In this document: positions 10,869-24,304 of the stretch, piece by piece
How the letters are laid out: every line of letters starts with the position of its first letter
Numbering within the stretch: the first letter of the stretch is position 1
Position numbers and translations under genes: made by a program
Assembly (NCBI GenBank): GCA_024704765.1
Contig: JAKMXF010000307.1
Coordinates: 124,001-188,000 of the forward strand
Reading direction: 5' to 3'
Source of the DNA: Oopsacas minuta
Lineage: Eukaryota > Porifera > Hexactinellida > Lyssacinosida > Leucopsacidae
Length of the DNA: 64,000 nucleotides
Notes under the pieces: model-generated
The model's database searches: none
Seen by the model: only the letters and a program-made list of their open reading frames with translations
Told to the model about the DNA's origin: nothing

Positions 10869-12643
10869 ATGGCTAGTAGGCAATGCAAAAATTCACCTGA
10901 CTCATTTTGCTATGTTTGTGGATATTATGTTGGTGACAAACATGTTTCAAATAAAATATCAAAAGAAGCTAAGTATTGGGAAGTGTATAGACTGTATTTT
11001 GCGATGTCCATTGGGGACCAAGAAAGGCCTGGGCCCCACATGTAATTTGTGGCAGCTGTCGATCTAATCTTGAAAGTTGATTGAGGGGCTCCGCTAGAGT
11101 ATGCCATTTGCTATTCCAAGAGTTTGGAGAGAGCTACAAAACCATCATGATGATTGTTACTTTTGCATGATTAATATTGCTTAGTACCGCAATGTTAAGG
11201 GAAGAAGAGCACTGACTTAGCCAAGTATACCTTCATCCATTGCATCTGTTCCTCACAGTGAAACTTTACCAGTTCCAAAACCACCAGTAAATGTATGTAG
11301 TTTTATGTTTTATAATATTAGGCTAAGCTAGCTTATATGCTGTAAGGGTGACCCACAATCTGCATCTTATGTTTTATTCTTGTCATCTGAGTTGGAGTTT
11401 AATACTGAATGTAAAGACTCGATATCAAGTGAAACTTCGGATGCTGAGGAGGAATATCTCCAATCAACAAGTGCAGATCGTCATTATCCTTCTAAGAGAG
11501 AATTAGATGACTTAATCAAGATCTGCAACTAACATAATCTGCAGCAGAGCTATTGACGTCAAGATTAAGCGAGTGGAACTTGCTGCGTGATGATTGCAAA
11601 ATAACTGCTTACAGGAGGAGGCACTTGGACTTTTCTGTTTACTTTGATATAATACAGGATCTGTGCTATGGCAAAGATGTGAATAGTTTGTTTGATGCTG
11701 TTGGAATTGAACATGACCCTCCTCAGTGGCAACATTTTGTTGACAGTTTCACCAAAAGTCTTAAAGGAGTTTTACTTCATAATGGGAACAAATATCCGTC
11801 AATTCCACTTGCTTATTCAATACAAATGAAAGAAGACTATGAAAATGTCAAGCAACTACTGCTTAAAATAAACTATGCTGAATTTAACTGGCAGCTCTGT
11901 GGTGATTTTAAGATGTTGGGGTTTTTGTTGGGACTGCAGGGTGGTTACACCAAATACTCATGTTTTCTTTGTTTGTGGAACAGCAGAGCTGATGGAGAGC
12001 ACTACAAGAAGATTCAATGGCCGCCAAGAAAAGAATTAATGCCAGGAAAGTACAATGTCATCAAAGAGACACTTGTATGCCGGGAAAAAGTTTTACTACT
12101 ACCTCTTCATATAAAACTAGGTTTAGAAAAGCAATTTGTTAAAGCTTTGGATTTTGAAGGAGAAGCTTTTCAAGAAATCCGTACAATGTTTCCAAAATTA
12201 TCAGATGCTAAACTAAAGGGAGGAATATTTGTTGGCCCCCAAATAACCACCATGTTAAAGTCAAGAACCTTGGAGGATAAAATGACCGAAACAGAAAGAA
12301 AACGAGGGCAAGCATTTCGAGATGTAGTTGATGGCCTTTTAGGAAATAACAAAGATCCTAATTATGGAGAGATAGTGAATACTCTGATCACAAGCTACCA
12401 AAAGATGGGATGTCGTATGTCGTTGAAACTTCATTTTCTATGCTCTCATCTTTACTTCTTTCAAGAAAATTGGGGGGATTTCAGCGAGGAACATGGTGAG
12501 AGATTTCACCAAGATATTCAGCTAATGGAAAGACGGTTTCAGGGCCGCTGGGACAGTGCAATGATGGGCGATTACATGTGGTTTTGATAAGGGAAGATAT
12601 TTCTGGTCACAAAAGAAAAGCTCGTTCAACAGTTCATTTTTGA
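10869..12643 (+). pseudogene. GERFHQD-family multi-copy protein, copy 1 (partly open)
   Basis: An uncharacterised protein family found in many copies in arthropods. The N-terminus starts MASRQCKNSPDSFCYVCG, a cysteine pair like that of copy 2. The middle (11040-11540) is broken but recognisable (DCYFC, SVPHSETLPVP). From 11553 a 344-codon frame is open, with GDFKMLGFLLG, the cysteine pair CFLC, LPLHIKLGLEKQFV, LHFLCSH and EEHGERFHQD. A one-base shift near 12585 hides the true C-terminus, which ends in RKARSTVHF at 12643. The ordered D, CxxC, HxxxxH and E motifs resemble DDE transposases, but that function is inference. It lies in the kinase-like gene's large intron, on the opposite strand. 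Confidence 0.75.
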
Positions 12644-15513
12644 AGTATTTTAACTCTCTAACATTCTAACATGAGTGCGTTTTGTTTTCTTTAGGACTTA
12701 TAACCAACAATGTACTGTTTGGTAGTGATTTTCATGTTCAAATAGTCTTATCAACACATAACTACGTGTTTAAATGAATTACAAGAGCTGTAGGTAAATC
12801 TACATGTAATGAACAACACAACTTGTTCGGGAAAAGTAAAAGTGTAAATACGTCCAAAAGCATTGATGATATGGAAAACTAACACGATTTTTGAATTCAA
12901 CGACGCAAATAACATAAGGGGACATCAAAAATTGAAGCCAAACAATAATTGTGTTACGTAGTGTTACAACTGTGCCAGATCAGGATTATTTCGAAAGTAG
13001 AAGCCGAATTTTATGAGTCTTAAGCCAATAGGCTGGTTATAATGAAATTTGCTTGATACACTGATATTTATGTGTTCACAAATAACATAAACTATTGTAG
13101 AATGCAATTGAATTTGTCCATTCCAGAAATACACGTGAAACACTAGAAGTAGAGACGATCTAATGGCAATAGTCAGAAATTTCAAGTTGATCTATTGACA
13201 ACTTACAAATTCTACCAAATGCAGGGCGAAACTATGACTAGATTTCCACCAATTTGGATATTTTAAAACACCTTAATGACCACTGCTCCACCAATATAAA
13301 AGATAGATGGTAGAAATCTGAACATCAAGAAACCGACAATATGTCGAATGTCTTGACGTCATGCCTTTTACCAAATATAAAGTCATCATGGCTGCACAAA
13401 ATATCAAACTTTGCTGAATTTCTATAATTTTGAGAATTTCATGATGCACGAGTCGCCAAGTGCCAAGATTAAAAAACGAAGAGCCACGTAGCAGCTCCAG
13501 TATTAACAAAGAAGGCCATTAATTGACCATTGATAATATATAACTATAATCTCAGGAAAATTAACATCAAGGTAAGTAGTGCCGAGTATATCTAGTCGCT
13601 TAGCTACCCAACAGCATTGACAAATGCATGTTTCATGCTTATGCTAAAACAAGGGACTAAGCTCAAGGATTCTCATACTGTATCTCATTCCCGTGCCAAT
13701 AATCTATTGATATGCAAGCTCTGCCACATAGGAACAAATAGTAAAATGCTAATAATTCAACTAAACTTGCTCTAAATAATAACATCAACTCATACTGAGG
13801 TAATACAGACCTGTAGAATGCAAATATTCTATTAGCATAGGCGCAACTAGGACCATTTAGGGTGGGTATGATCTGATCTTGCCACACCCAAATTCAAGAG
13901 CCTAGTTGGGCTAATGATTCCTAAAATTGGCACTTCCGACATACTTAGAACAAATATTACCTATATATATTTAGATATGAAAGTGGTAGTAAATAATTAG
14001 GGAAGGAAGGAATGAAAAAGATTAGAAATTTTACATTTACAACGTATATGATAGTTGCCAATAAAACTGCAGCCAATTTACTTCCTAAATATTTAACTAG
14101 AGGAGTTAAGGGTGGGGATAAATGCCCACTTTACCCACCCTATGTCTATGCTCACAAGGTCATAATGCACTAGCAATTCCTTAGTCAGGACCCCATCCTC
14201 TTGTCCTAGCTAATTGAAGGACTGTTCTCTAGCGACGCAAGTAATGAAGCAGTAAAGGTACGTAAACATGATACCGAGTGCATAGAAATAATTGTTCACT
14301 TGTGTCATCATTGGTGATAAAATAATTGTTATTTGGGAGTTTTCTCGGGTTTTATCTGGCGAACTTTCTCAGTTATTTGACCTAGAATGAGTTCTGAGGT
14401 TATATCAGTCTGTATGAATACATCAGCACTTTGAGATAAAGTTAACGAAACGAATTAAATATCAAATGGGTTTACAGAGGAGGATCCGATAGAATTAAGT
14501 GAATCTCCGGATATACTGGGAGTATGTCAACGCCATGACAATATTATGGCGATAATATAATACCTTTGTCTAGAAATTTGAACTGGGGGGCTAGTATCTT
14601 GCAAATATGACACGGTTTGAGTTACAGTAGAAGTGGATAAAGTTGAAAGTCGAGCAATAAATATTTCATTTTCTCAAGCAAATTCAAGTTCATATATATT
14701 AAAGTAAAATACAAGTTAGATATTATCTAATTACAGGAGGAGTTATTGAAAATTCTTAGATAAATGAAGTGAAATTTGGATGATCTCAAATCTATTGAGG
14801 AAAAATCCATAAGATTTAAGCCTCAAAATATTTATTTGTGAATAAACCGATTTATATGGTAATTGAAGCTAAATACACTCTGGTTAATATTTCGGAACAG
14901 TATACAGTATAGATTTCTTCAAGCAATATTTTCGGATAAATGACTTTACTGATGCCACATTATGGATAAATCATCCAAGACTTGATATTCGTTCAGTTGA
15001 ATTATAGTATTACCTCGATTACTAGCTTGGCCAATTAGTAATATCAATTTTCAAGCAACCTTAAGGGGGAACTGCAATATTTAGAAACATGTTTATTTTA
15101 ATAACCATAACTATGTGCTTGCATTATGTGCACTAATCCTAAAGCAGTAGATTAATGGTATCTTCATAAATATGAATGAAATTGCAGAGAGGATTAAGGC
15201 AAGAAATATCGAGACCAACAGAGTTCGAGAAAGAAATGATACACGATCACCGAAGTATATGTTAAAACCGTTGAGGATATGGCAATTCAGCCACATCTAT
15301 ACAGTATCCTACCACAGGACTGAGGAGAACTATGCTACATCATGATACAAATGGCTTAGATCACGCTTAATCACAAGTCAGTTAATGAATAATATATGGG
15401 AAATAAATTCATTTTACTAGCAAACCATTGGAGAACAATGTTTCCTCTTGAAAGGAGTACCTTGTAAGAAATTACAATTCTGATTATTACATTCATTCCA
15501 TTTGATATATTAG
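12644..15513. other. Intronic AT-rich DNA, nothing recognised
   Basis: Short open frames occur by chance on both strands. I recognise no domain, RNA gene, terminal repeat or tandem array in this stretch. Confidence 0.4.
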
Positions 15514-15927
15514 CTAACTCGTTAACTTAAACAGTGGTATTACTATATTGTGCCTGTTTTGAATAAGCGGGAAAATTGATATTTTCAGATTTACATACGT
15601 CGGATGTCTGTCTACTTGCGCTTTCCTATTTCGAGAATATCTAGCAGGTAGGTGGACTTGTAAAACAATGGTTTTGGATTTACCAGCAATCATTTCTGTA
15701 GTGATCATTTCAATACAAACATTAGAAGTATTGATTTCACGGGATTCACTGAATATTAGCTTCATAGCATAAGCTGCGATAGTTTGGGAATCAACTTTTC
15801 TTTGTCTACAATTATATCTAGTATATTCAGGAGGGGCATCAATCGCAATCTTATACCTTTCAGTGATAGTTATCACAAGGTTTCCGTGTTTCTTTTCAAA
15901 TAGCTGTTTCAATGATACTTCATTCAA
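15514..15927 (-). CDS. Hypothetical open frame, 137 codons
   Basis: This is longer than most chance frames in such AT-rich sequence. It is open upstream to an acceptor-like TTACTAACAG (about 15954). The composition is protein-like, charged and without membrane segments (for example KKHGNLVITITERYKIAI and DAPPEYTRYNC). I recognise no domain. It lies inside the 24-kb intron on the same strand as the kinase-like gene but is not needed for a phase-correct exon join. It could be a nested gene, an unrecognised transposon fragment or chance. Confidence 0.25.
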   Translation of the reverse strand: MNEVSLKQLFEKKHGNLVITITERYKIAIDAPPEYTRYNCRQRKVDSQTIAAYAMKLIFSESREINTSNVCIEMITTEMIAGKSKTIVLQVHLPARYSRNRKAQVDRHPTYVNLKISIFPLIQNRHNIVIPLFKLTS

Positions 15928-17606
15928 ACTTTTCGTTTTCTTCGAGTGTCTGTTAGTAAGGAGTAAAATAGCTTATCTTGCCAAACTAATATGTATTTTT
16001 AGTTTCTCGCAGATTTTACGGTTAGATTTGAGAAGTAGGGTCGCAAATTCAAGTCTTGAATGAATGCTAAAGCAGCACTTCGTGCCGATTCCTTTGATTC
16101 AAGATACTTCCAAGCTTCAAGATAAATCAAAATTATTCTATTTGGGAATTTCCAAATACACAAATAATGTCATAATGTATTTGAAAATTTGCTCACCTGA
16201 ACAGATGGATTGGATAGGCATATCAGGTCGAGGGGCTAGGGTTAAGGGAGCCAAAAATTTACAATGGATTGTTACTATAATGATTCGTAATGATATAAGC
16301 TATCTTTAGCATACCTAATTGTGTTGAAAGCCTATTGAGAACAAGTGCTAAGTATGAGTGAGGATTAATTGCAACAAAACATTTGTTCAAATTAATGGCA
16401 AAGACATCGCACAAAAGCAAAATATCGATATGTATAAATTTGATTTAGAATAAGAAAATAGTTATTCCTAGGTGTATAGTTATGGCGAAGACAACTGAAT
16501 TATTTCTAAAACAATCAGAGGTAAGTGGAAATATTTCCTAATTCCCGTCACTAACTAATATGGTGTTATCGAATGCATTTATGGATTTAAACATATTGAG
16601 AATATTCCGTACCCAGTGGGTATTACTATTTGGGTCATAAAACTCTTATAAAATGCCCTCATTGGTATGTACAATGTGTGACGTCCGTCCGCAAGGCCGT
16701 ACGAAGTATAGTAGTCCGATCTACATTACAATTTATACACATATACATTGGAGGCGGCGATATACACTAAGGCTATGAATATTTTCTAAATGTATTATAC
16801 AACTTTTACCGTTATTAGTCATATTCTCCATCATTTTTGTGTTAAATACACCAGCAGGTTAGAAATAGGTTTTCATACATTTTCAGGAGTAATTGGGTCA
16901 TAGATTCCGAATTTTGATATTTTCAGAGTCTGAAAGTTACAAATTCATAGATTTATTACCTGATTAAAAATAATTACTCAGTCCTTTGCTGAAAGATATT
17001 ATAGATTCCATTTCAACAGTTAGTGAAGGTAATCAAGTATGCAGATTCCAATTTTGACATTTCAAATCTATACCTACATCAAGGGTGTAATACTAAGTAT
17101 AAAAATATGGTAACTCTTCCAAATACTACCACCCCACACAAAATGACCTCAAGTAATTACAAATTTGTCTAAAAGCAAAATGTTGTGCAAAACCTGACTT
17201 ACTATGAATCAGACTCCTTAAATATTGTAAATCAAAGGAAAAAGACAAATTATAAATATCAAATTTTGCATACGAATAGTATTTATGTAACAAGGTTTTT
17301 CGTAATTTGAGGAGAAAACATATATATATTTGAATTATGTGTGAAAATATGATTAGAATAGTGAAAATATTCAAATTTACTGTTAGAATTTCAGACGTAA
17401 ACAGTTAGCAGAAGGTAACTTATATTCAAAACAAGATATTTCAATTCTATCAATTTAAATCAAAATCTTAACAAATTCCAGCATAATATGATGATAATAT
17501 TCGTTTCTTCTTTTGCTGAACGAACAACAGCATATATTTTCTAAATACAAAACATTTTAAATTAATGTAAAGATAACACAATAATTTGGGTAACAAATTT
17601 AATGTA
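15928..17606. other. Intronic AT-rich DNA, nothing recognised
   Basis: Several short open frames occur, none recognisable. The stretch ends with the TA (17605-17606) flanking the next transposon. Confidence 0.4.
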
Positions 17607-18774
17607 CAGGGTGTTAAGAAATTGATGTCCCATTTTATACCATGCATATTTCAATAATGCGAACTAGAAAGGTGTGCTATTTACTTTCCTATGTAATCTC
17701 CATTTAATTTTAAACATTTATTAATGCGAGAGGGCATCCCTGCTATGAGTTTCTCTAGTGTCTCCGGTGAGATTTCCTTCCAGGCCAAAATCAGCTGCTT
17801 TTCTAACATTTTTAGGTTGGTTGCTCGCTCCATTGAATCCAGTTTGGTTTGCAAAATAGCCCAGAGGTTCTCAATAGGATTTAAGTCTGGTGTGTTTGGA
17901 GGCCATATGTCCTTGGTCCAAAACCCTGGCATATTGTTTTTTAGCCATTCCTGGCTTCTTTTGGAGGTATTTGCTGGGGCCCCATCTTGTTGAAAAATTG
18001 CTTTGGACCTTTCTAGCAACAATTTTCTCTCCAGAATAGTCCCTGGATCTCTCGTTCGAAGCATGCTGGGTATTAGAGACTGTTTCAATATAACTTCCAC
18101 ATAATATTCTGATGTCACAGTTTGTCCTTTGGGGATAATGTGGAGATGTGAGAGGGCTCGGTATGACATCACACCCCAGACCATGATTTTTCCAGGAAAT
18201 TTGACCTTTTCGGTAGGAGGAACATTGGAACTAGATTTCGCCCAAACTCGGTCGTTTTGTTTATTTGGAGTGTGGAATACCTCAAAGGAGGACTCGTCCG
18301 AGAATAAAACCCTTCGCCAGCTATCAATTGACCAATTCTTCCTTTCATTACAGAATTTTATCCGAGCTGTCCTCTGTTTTTCCGTCAATTTGGGTTGAAC
18401 CTGGGGTTTGTATGGTCGAACTTTCAGATTTTTGCGTAAATACGAGTGTACTGCAGCAACCAGCGCCGAATGGTACGGACAGATACTCCTACAACCTTGG
18501 CCACTTTATTAATAAAAATCCCAGTTTCTATCATGCAAACTGCACGTGTACGGACAGCTAGAGTAGCTTCTTTGACCATGATTATTTCTTGTATATGAAA
18601 AGTAAGAAAAATTGAACAAGAGAGTATTTTTAGTGTCTATAATTTTCGGAATTTACAGGAATTCTATTATTTCAAATACGTAGAATAAGAATTGGAAGCT
18701 AAAACACGATTCAAATAGTTAATTTATGGCTCTATTTAATTTCAAAATGGTGACATCAATTTCTTAACACCCTG
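17607..18774 (-). mobile_element. Tc1-like DD37E transposon with intact ends
   Basis: A 1168-bp element with perfect terminal inverted repeats of at least 23 bp starting CAGGGTGTTAAGAAATTGAT. TA flanks both sides (17605-17606, 18775-18776). Clean ends indicate a fairly young insertion. The transposase lies on the minus strand and carries an internal deletion. It is inserted in the large intron of the kinase-like gene. Confidence 0.92.
17681..18579 (-). pseudogene. Tc1-like DD37E transposase, internally deleted
   Basis: The 235-residue catalytic part is open: first aspartate in FSDESSF, second in FQQDGAPANT, glutamate in TPDLNPIENLW. I count 37 residues between the last two, so DD37E. The N-terminal helix-turn-helix begins at 18579 (MVKEATLAVRTRAVCMIETG) but stops after RRWLLQYT. 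The second half of the DNA-binding domain is missing before YLRKNLKVRPY, with a frame change, so roughly 100 bp were deleted. The protein could not bind its ends normally. Confidence 0.85.
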
Positions 18775-18776
18775 TA

Positions 18777-20715
18777 CACATGTGTATTCAATATGGTCCT
18801 CAAATATAAAAATAATCTTTAGTATAGTATGAGAGAGAACCAAAACATAAGCAACTTGAGTCACCAATCACAGTAGTGTGTTCTAAGAATATCAATGTAA
18901 GTTGGACAAGAAACCTTCTGGGAGATCCTTGCATGAACATCGCCAACAAGTTGTCTTTGCTTGAAATCACAATTAAAGTATTCCATAAAGTTGTTACAGA
19001 GCCTAGTATAACCTCGGATAGATATTAATCTAAAAGCGTAAAGTCTGGTTGTGAATCATCATCCAAAAAATTCCTTTTGAATGGTTAAAAATTTATTGCA
19101 AAAATGAAATGGCTGGGTGTTTGTAAAATACCTAACTACGGAATATGAGGGACAAAAGCTAAAGACTGAATTATTTACAAATAAATTCAATGGAAGATAA
19201 ATCATCAATTTCACCTATGACTAGCTGCACGTCTATTTCGCTATAATGTATAGCATCACATAACGTTGGGTATTAATCAACAAATGTCAGAAGTGAATAA
19301 CCTAGTGTCCATTTGGGAGGCAAATGTCTTGAAAATATTGGATAATTTTAGATGGGTTTGAGTTCCAAAAATCTGAAGATATGTAATATGATCATTTGCA
19401 CCTGACATCATACGATAAAGGGCAAAATGATGTCTAAGGAATCTGTGTGTAAAAAGAACTCAAGAAATAATTAAATACACAAAACTTAGTTGAATAATTG
19501 GGTATCATAGGCAAAACAATCAAGAATGTTCATGCTGGTAAAGGTTTGCTTACTCAATTTTCATTTATATTCTGGTAATGCTTGCCAAGTCACTAACCAG
19601 AATGCCATACAAGCTAAGAAGGAATATCGTCAGTCCTGGAATATTAAAGGTCTTGAGATATTATCATTTAACGTTGACCTTTAAATAGGGTATTTATATT
19701 GAATATTTTCCAAATTTTAAGGAGGATATCAACAAACTCATGGGTATTTTGCTGGTTTCTGGCTGATGAAGTCCATTTTGTATTCCTAAGCGTCAATAGT
19801 CAATTCATGGGTAACTTTCAGAACCGGTGCTCATCAATAGAAGGAAAACATACTTTGACATTTAACTTTGGAGCAAATTTAGATAAAGAATGTCTCTTTG
19901 AATTATAGAGGAGGCGCACATCAAGGAAAAAATACTGATATAACTTGAACTGGTTATTCTGATGGACTCAACAAAATGCTTCGAAAGTTGGGGAAGTGAT
20001 AGCTCTGATGGTTATCTTTCTGATACAACCAGTTGTTTCGGACTAATTTCAAAATTGGTACAAAATATGGAATACACAACCCCTTGCTTTGGTAAACAAG
20101 CAAGGTGTGGTACATTCAGTTCCTACATTCATATTTGGAAGAGAATTGCTTGAATAAATTCACATCTAAAGGGTAATTATCTATAGAAATATCCATAGAA
20201 AAATGTACTTCCCATTGTTAAGATTCAATACCCAAAATACAAGATCTGACATTGGGAAAAAAGCCAAGATTTGACTGAGAACATTATATTTTTTCTCTTC
20301 TTAGGAATATCAGTGTTCTCTAATTGTCCAAGAATAAATTGTAGCTTGGCACAACATGAAAATAATTAGATCAGAATTAATTAATAACCAATATGTTCTT
20401 TTGGCCTAGAGATATGGTGGAGATATCTCTAGTTAGGAAAAGAGTTTGGATTACTATGAATTTCTGATAATAGAATTTTAGTCTGTCGAAGATCAGTGAT
20501 AGACCTATGGGTAAGAGAACAAACTTGTCCATACAGATAGCCATCCTATGATAAGTAGGAATTTATTTCAAAAGAAACATCTACAGAAATCATATGATTT
20601 TTAATCTTTGGCAAGAATAATTTAACAGTTATCCGCTGTAACCAACCGATCCAGTCAGTTGGGAGTGTTATCAAACTTATCTTATCTCGTAGCGTTATTA
20701 CACAACCAACACATA
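18777..20715. other. Intronic AT-rich DNA, nothing recognised
   Basis: Two short plus-strand frames (19699-19908 and 19962-20153) show no recognisable domain. No RNA gene or repeat was identified. Confidence 0.4.
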
Positions 20716-21250
20716 CAGTATGTCCCACAATTATTGGCATTGATTTTAACTATCGATTACTTCTACCCTGTAAAATATTTATTATTTTGAACTTTATTAC
20801 ATCAATATACTGATGAATAAGAAAGATGTATATGTGATCCAACAACGAATAAATTAATATCTAATTTTTCCACCCTTATTTTTCAAACAGAGTTTAATTC
20901 TTTTCTCCATTGAAAGGCAAAACGGCCTAATAAATTCAGGATCGAATGATTGCCATATCTCAATAATTCCCTTCTTCAACTTTTCTACAGCTTTGGTGCT
21001 CGCACCATAAGTCTTCTTTTGAGTACACCCCATAGATTTTCAATAGGAGCTAGATCAGGACTGTTGGGGGGGGGGCCAATCAATCCTGTGGGGTACAAAT
21101 TGGGACGTCCATGCTTTTGCCACCTTTCCTGTATGCACTGGGCTATTGTCCTCTTCCAAAATCCAAACATTACCATAGAGAGCGTCAGCCTGCTCTATCA
21201 AGTATTCGTTGAGAGTAGAAATATAACGCAATTAATTAAAGTTCTCTGTA

Positions 21251-22578
21251 CAGGGGCATTCAATATATACTAATCACTGTATATTTTTAATGAAATAGCA
21301 GTTCTAAGCTAGTATTTCTCAGTGCAATTATATAGAACCATATTTCAACTTTCTAACAAAACTTAGGGAGAGTTGATCACTTAATTATTTCCTAAGTTTC
21401 AGTTATTTTTAGAAACCTACATTTTCTCCTTTACATTTTTCATGGCTTCTTGTCCAAATTTTTCGGAACTTGAACAACGAACGTACATCAAATTTCGCAC
21501 CATTCTCGAAATCCCTCCAAAGTCTATTTATGACGAGTTGGCAACGATATGTGGAGAAGATACTTTATCGTATTCAACTGTCAGAAGGTGGGTGAGCCTA
21601 TTTAGGGAAGGTAGGACCTTTGTCCAAGACGCCCCTCGTCCTGGAGCACCAAAACTGGCGACCAACAATGACAAATTGAGTGAAGTAAAGGAATATGTCA
21701 AGTCTTTTCCGCATTCTTCGGTTGAGGAGGTAGCTAACTATGTTGGCATTTCAACGGGAAGTGCACACACAATTCTGAAGGCGGATTTAGAACTGAGGAA
21801 GGTCCAAGTACGATGGGCACCACATTGCTTAACTTTTCCACCAAAGGCCGCGAGACTCCAAATGGCTAAGGAAAACCTTGATTTTATGAAGGAAGTGACC
21901 CTAGGCGGTTATTAGAGATAGTAACAGGAGATGAAACATGGATACAATTCAAACCACCGATCAGAAAGCAAGATGGCAGGGTATGGCTAAAGAAGGGAGA
22001 GGTACCCCCAGCTGTTTGTGTATCCGACTTCCGTGCCCCGAAGGTCTTGTACTGCATATTTTTCGATGGCCTAAGTCCTGTAGCCCAAATCCCTGTTCCC
22101 AAAGGTCAGACACTCACAGAACAATTTTACGCAGATGTGGTGTTGCCTGAGGTCGAAAAACATTATCTTAAGCGTCGTCCAAAGACTGGAACTCGTGGTC
22201 TCAAAATTTTGCACGATAATGCTAGACCGCATAAATCTTTGGCTGTAAGGCAAAAAATTAAAGATATGGGTATGCACGAAGTTCCACATCCACCTTACTC
22301 CCCTGATATAGCCCCGTGTGACTTCTGGCTGTTTAGAAAACTCAAAGATAACCTCTCCGGATGCGAATTTGAGGATCGGCTCAGTCTCGGTCCGGCAGTT
22401 AACAGATACCTTGAAGTCATTCCCAAGGATGAGTACAGAAAGACATTTGAAAATTGGATTAAAAGGCTAAATTCAGTTGTAGCGTATAAAGAAGACTACT
22501 TTGAACAATCATAGCAAAAATTACCAACTTTACACAAGTATCTATAGTTTTAGATGGTATGATTATTGAATGCCCCTG
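21251..22578 (+). mobile_element. Mariner (DD34D) nested in the Tc1-like element
   Basis: A 1328-bp element with terminal inverted repeats starting CAGGGGCATTCAATA and TA on both sides (21249-21250, 22579-22580). Its transposase is on the plus strand, opposite to the host element. The terminal repeat is shared with the truncated remnant ending near 10216, so the window holds two members of this family. Confidence 0.9.
21442..22514 (+). pseudogene. Mariner DD34D transposase with one frameshift
   Basis: It starts MASCPNFSELEQRTYIKF. An N-terminal helix-turn-helix region runs to about 21880, then the catalytic core: TGDETWI, LHDNARPHKS and YSPDIAPCDFWLF, with 34 residues between the second and third aspartates. 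The first part is open to 21915 and the second from about 21890 to the stop at 22512-22514. They are joined by a single frameshift near GACCCTAGG (about 21898). Otherwise about 357 residues are preserved, close to the usual mariner length. Confidence 0.87.
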
Positions 22579-23410
22579 TAAAAATACACAATGGCGTAGC
22601 CCCCATCAGAGAAATGCCACCCCAAAGATGAACTTTGGATAGATGTCGATATGAAGGCAATTCAACTGGTTGACCTTTCTTTGTCCACACTTTAACTTTT
22701 CCCGAATCGAGCCAGATTGAACATTCGTCTGTAAAAAATGTTTTTGACCAATCAAACCTTTTCATATCCTTACACCAATTGACGCGCTTTTGGACCTGAA
22801 GGTCAGTTAATGCTAGAATTCGAACCACAAGGGGATTTTACGAAATTTTGTCTTTTAAGGTGACGATATACAGTACTTTTCCCGACATTCGATTGCAATC
22901 TGGTAGTCAACTGTCGTACAGACATCCTTGCATTCGATTTTAATAGAATGAGTATCCTTCTCTTGTCGTTTGGTGGAATTTTCGTTGGTGGACCAGCTCC
23001 CTTTTTGCGAAAAGACATTTGTCTTTTTTCATCAGCGCAATAACTCGAAACACAGTTCTGACGGGAACACCAATACGCGATGATATACCTTTAGCGTTGG
23101 TAATTCCCGCATTGTAAAGGCTTTGAATTTCCATTCGACGTTGTTGTTGGGTTTTCAGACCAGCCATGAATAATATCACAATAATAGAATGCTAGCAAAA
23201 ATACAACATAATTTGTGAAAAGAAATGTGAAATCTCTAATGGGTAGTGTTGAAATCAAGGGAGTCTAAACAAAATCAATAATGTATTGTATGTTTCTAAT
23301 ATATTCTGCTGTACATTTCGAACTGGATTACTAAAATATCAAAGAATGGTTGGATAATATTAATTGGTAACAAATCGAGATTACTGCCAATAATTATGGG
23401 ATGAATTGTA

Positions 23411-24304
23411 CCCGAAACATTACAACTCATCATCTCGAGTTTCATATGAGATTGATGGCTTAGTTCAAGGAATTTTGGTCTTTGAAGTTAAAAGAAATAC
23501 GAGGGGATTAGACTCCTCTGATGAAGTCGATGAATAATCGGAAAGGAAATTGGGAAGTAGGGGGGGAAGAGCGCTGAGCTTCAATTTTGATTTTAGGCAC
23601 GAACCTGATAGAATATGTCATCTCCTTGGGTGCTGTGTGAATCATTTCAACATCTTCCTGCTCATATAAGACATATACATTCAAGAAGTCAGCAATACCT
23701 TTTGGATGGAGAGTACGTATCTAAGATTGTTGAATTTCAGGTGGACCTTCAGGAGTTTAAATACCGGAACATGATATTCAAGAGTATACATACGCTAAAT
23801 CCAGGAGCAGACATTTCGGCATTGAAATAACTAAACCTAATTAAAACTAATTGGAAGATAGGTAATTGATAGTGTGTTTGCTCAAGGGGGGGTCCAAAAT
23901 GGCAGTGGAAAGGAATTGCCGAACAACAAAAGTAGGAAAGACAGAAAAACGCAGGTTGAAAACATAATCGGATAAGAACGGGATAGAATATATAGAAAAA
24001 TGAGTTAAAAGTTGATCAAAGTATTTTAGCTATGTGTAAATATAGTTAAATCAAATGCAAAGGTATAAGTTGGAATAATATCGTACACTGCATCTACACA
24101 GTAGCTGCTTTTCGAGGTAGATGGTAGGCCAAGTATAGGACGAGGCAATGAATTCAATATTTGGAGCTGATTGACCAATAAGTATTTTCAATACTCTCTA
24201 GCAAAATAGAATATGGTCTAAGACATATATACAAGTTAACCAAGTATCTAAAGTGAAAATTGGATACATTTACACATATTTAGCTTTTCTATATCCCCAA
24301 TATA
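23411..24304. other. Intronic spacer, nothing recognised
   Basis: A 71-codon plus-strand frame (23615-23830) has no recognisable domain. No repeat ends were seen. Confidence 0.35.

Larger units (their letters stand above)
20854..23167 (-). pseudogene. Tc1-like DD34E transposase, frameshifted and interrupted
   Basis: It starts at MAGLKTQQQRRMEIQSLYNA, with a helix-turn-helix, then RKKGAGPPTK, TVYRHLKRQ, the first catalytic aspartate in FFTDECS, the second in EEDNSPVHTG and the glutamate in SPDLAPIENLWGVLK. I count 34 residues between the last two. There are frameshifts near 23010 and 22830, and one at a run of ten G at about 21066-21075. The nested mariner interrupts it after TPLCIF. The C-terminus can be followed to a stop at 20854. 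Confidence 0.8.
20716..23408 (-). mobile_element. Tc1-like DD34E transposon split by a nested mariner
   Basis: The left end CAGTATGTCCCACAATTATT and the inverted right end (CAATTCATCCCATAATTATT read inward) match at 19 of the first 24 bases. TA flanks both sides (20714-20715, 23409-23410). Removing the mariner at 21251-22578 and one TA leaves an element of about 1.36 kb whose transposase reads through the junction (TPLCIF then TENFN). The nesting order is therefore clear. Confidence 0.85.
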
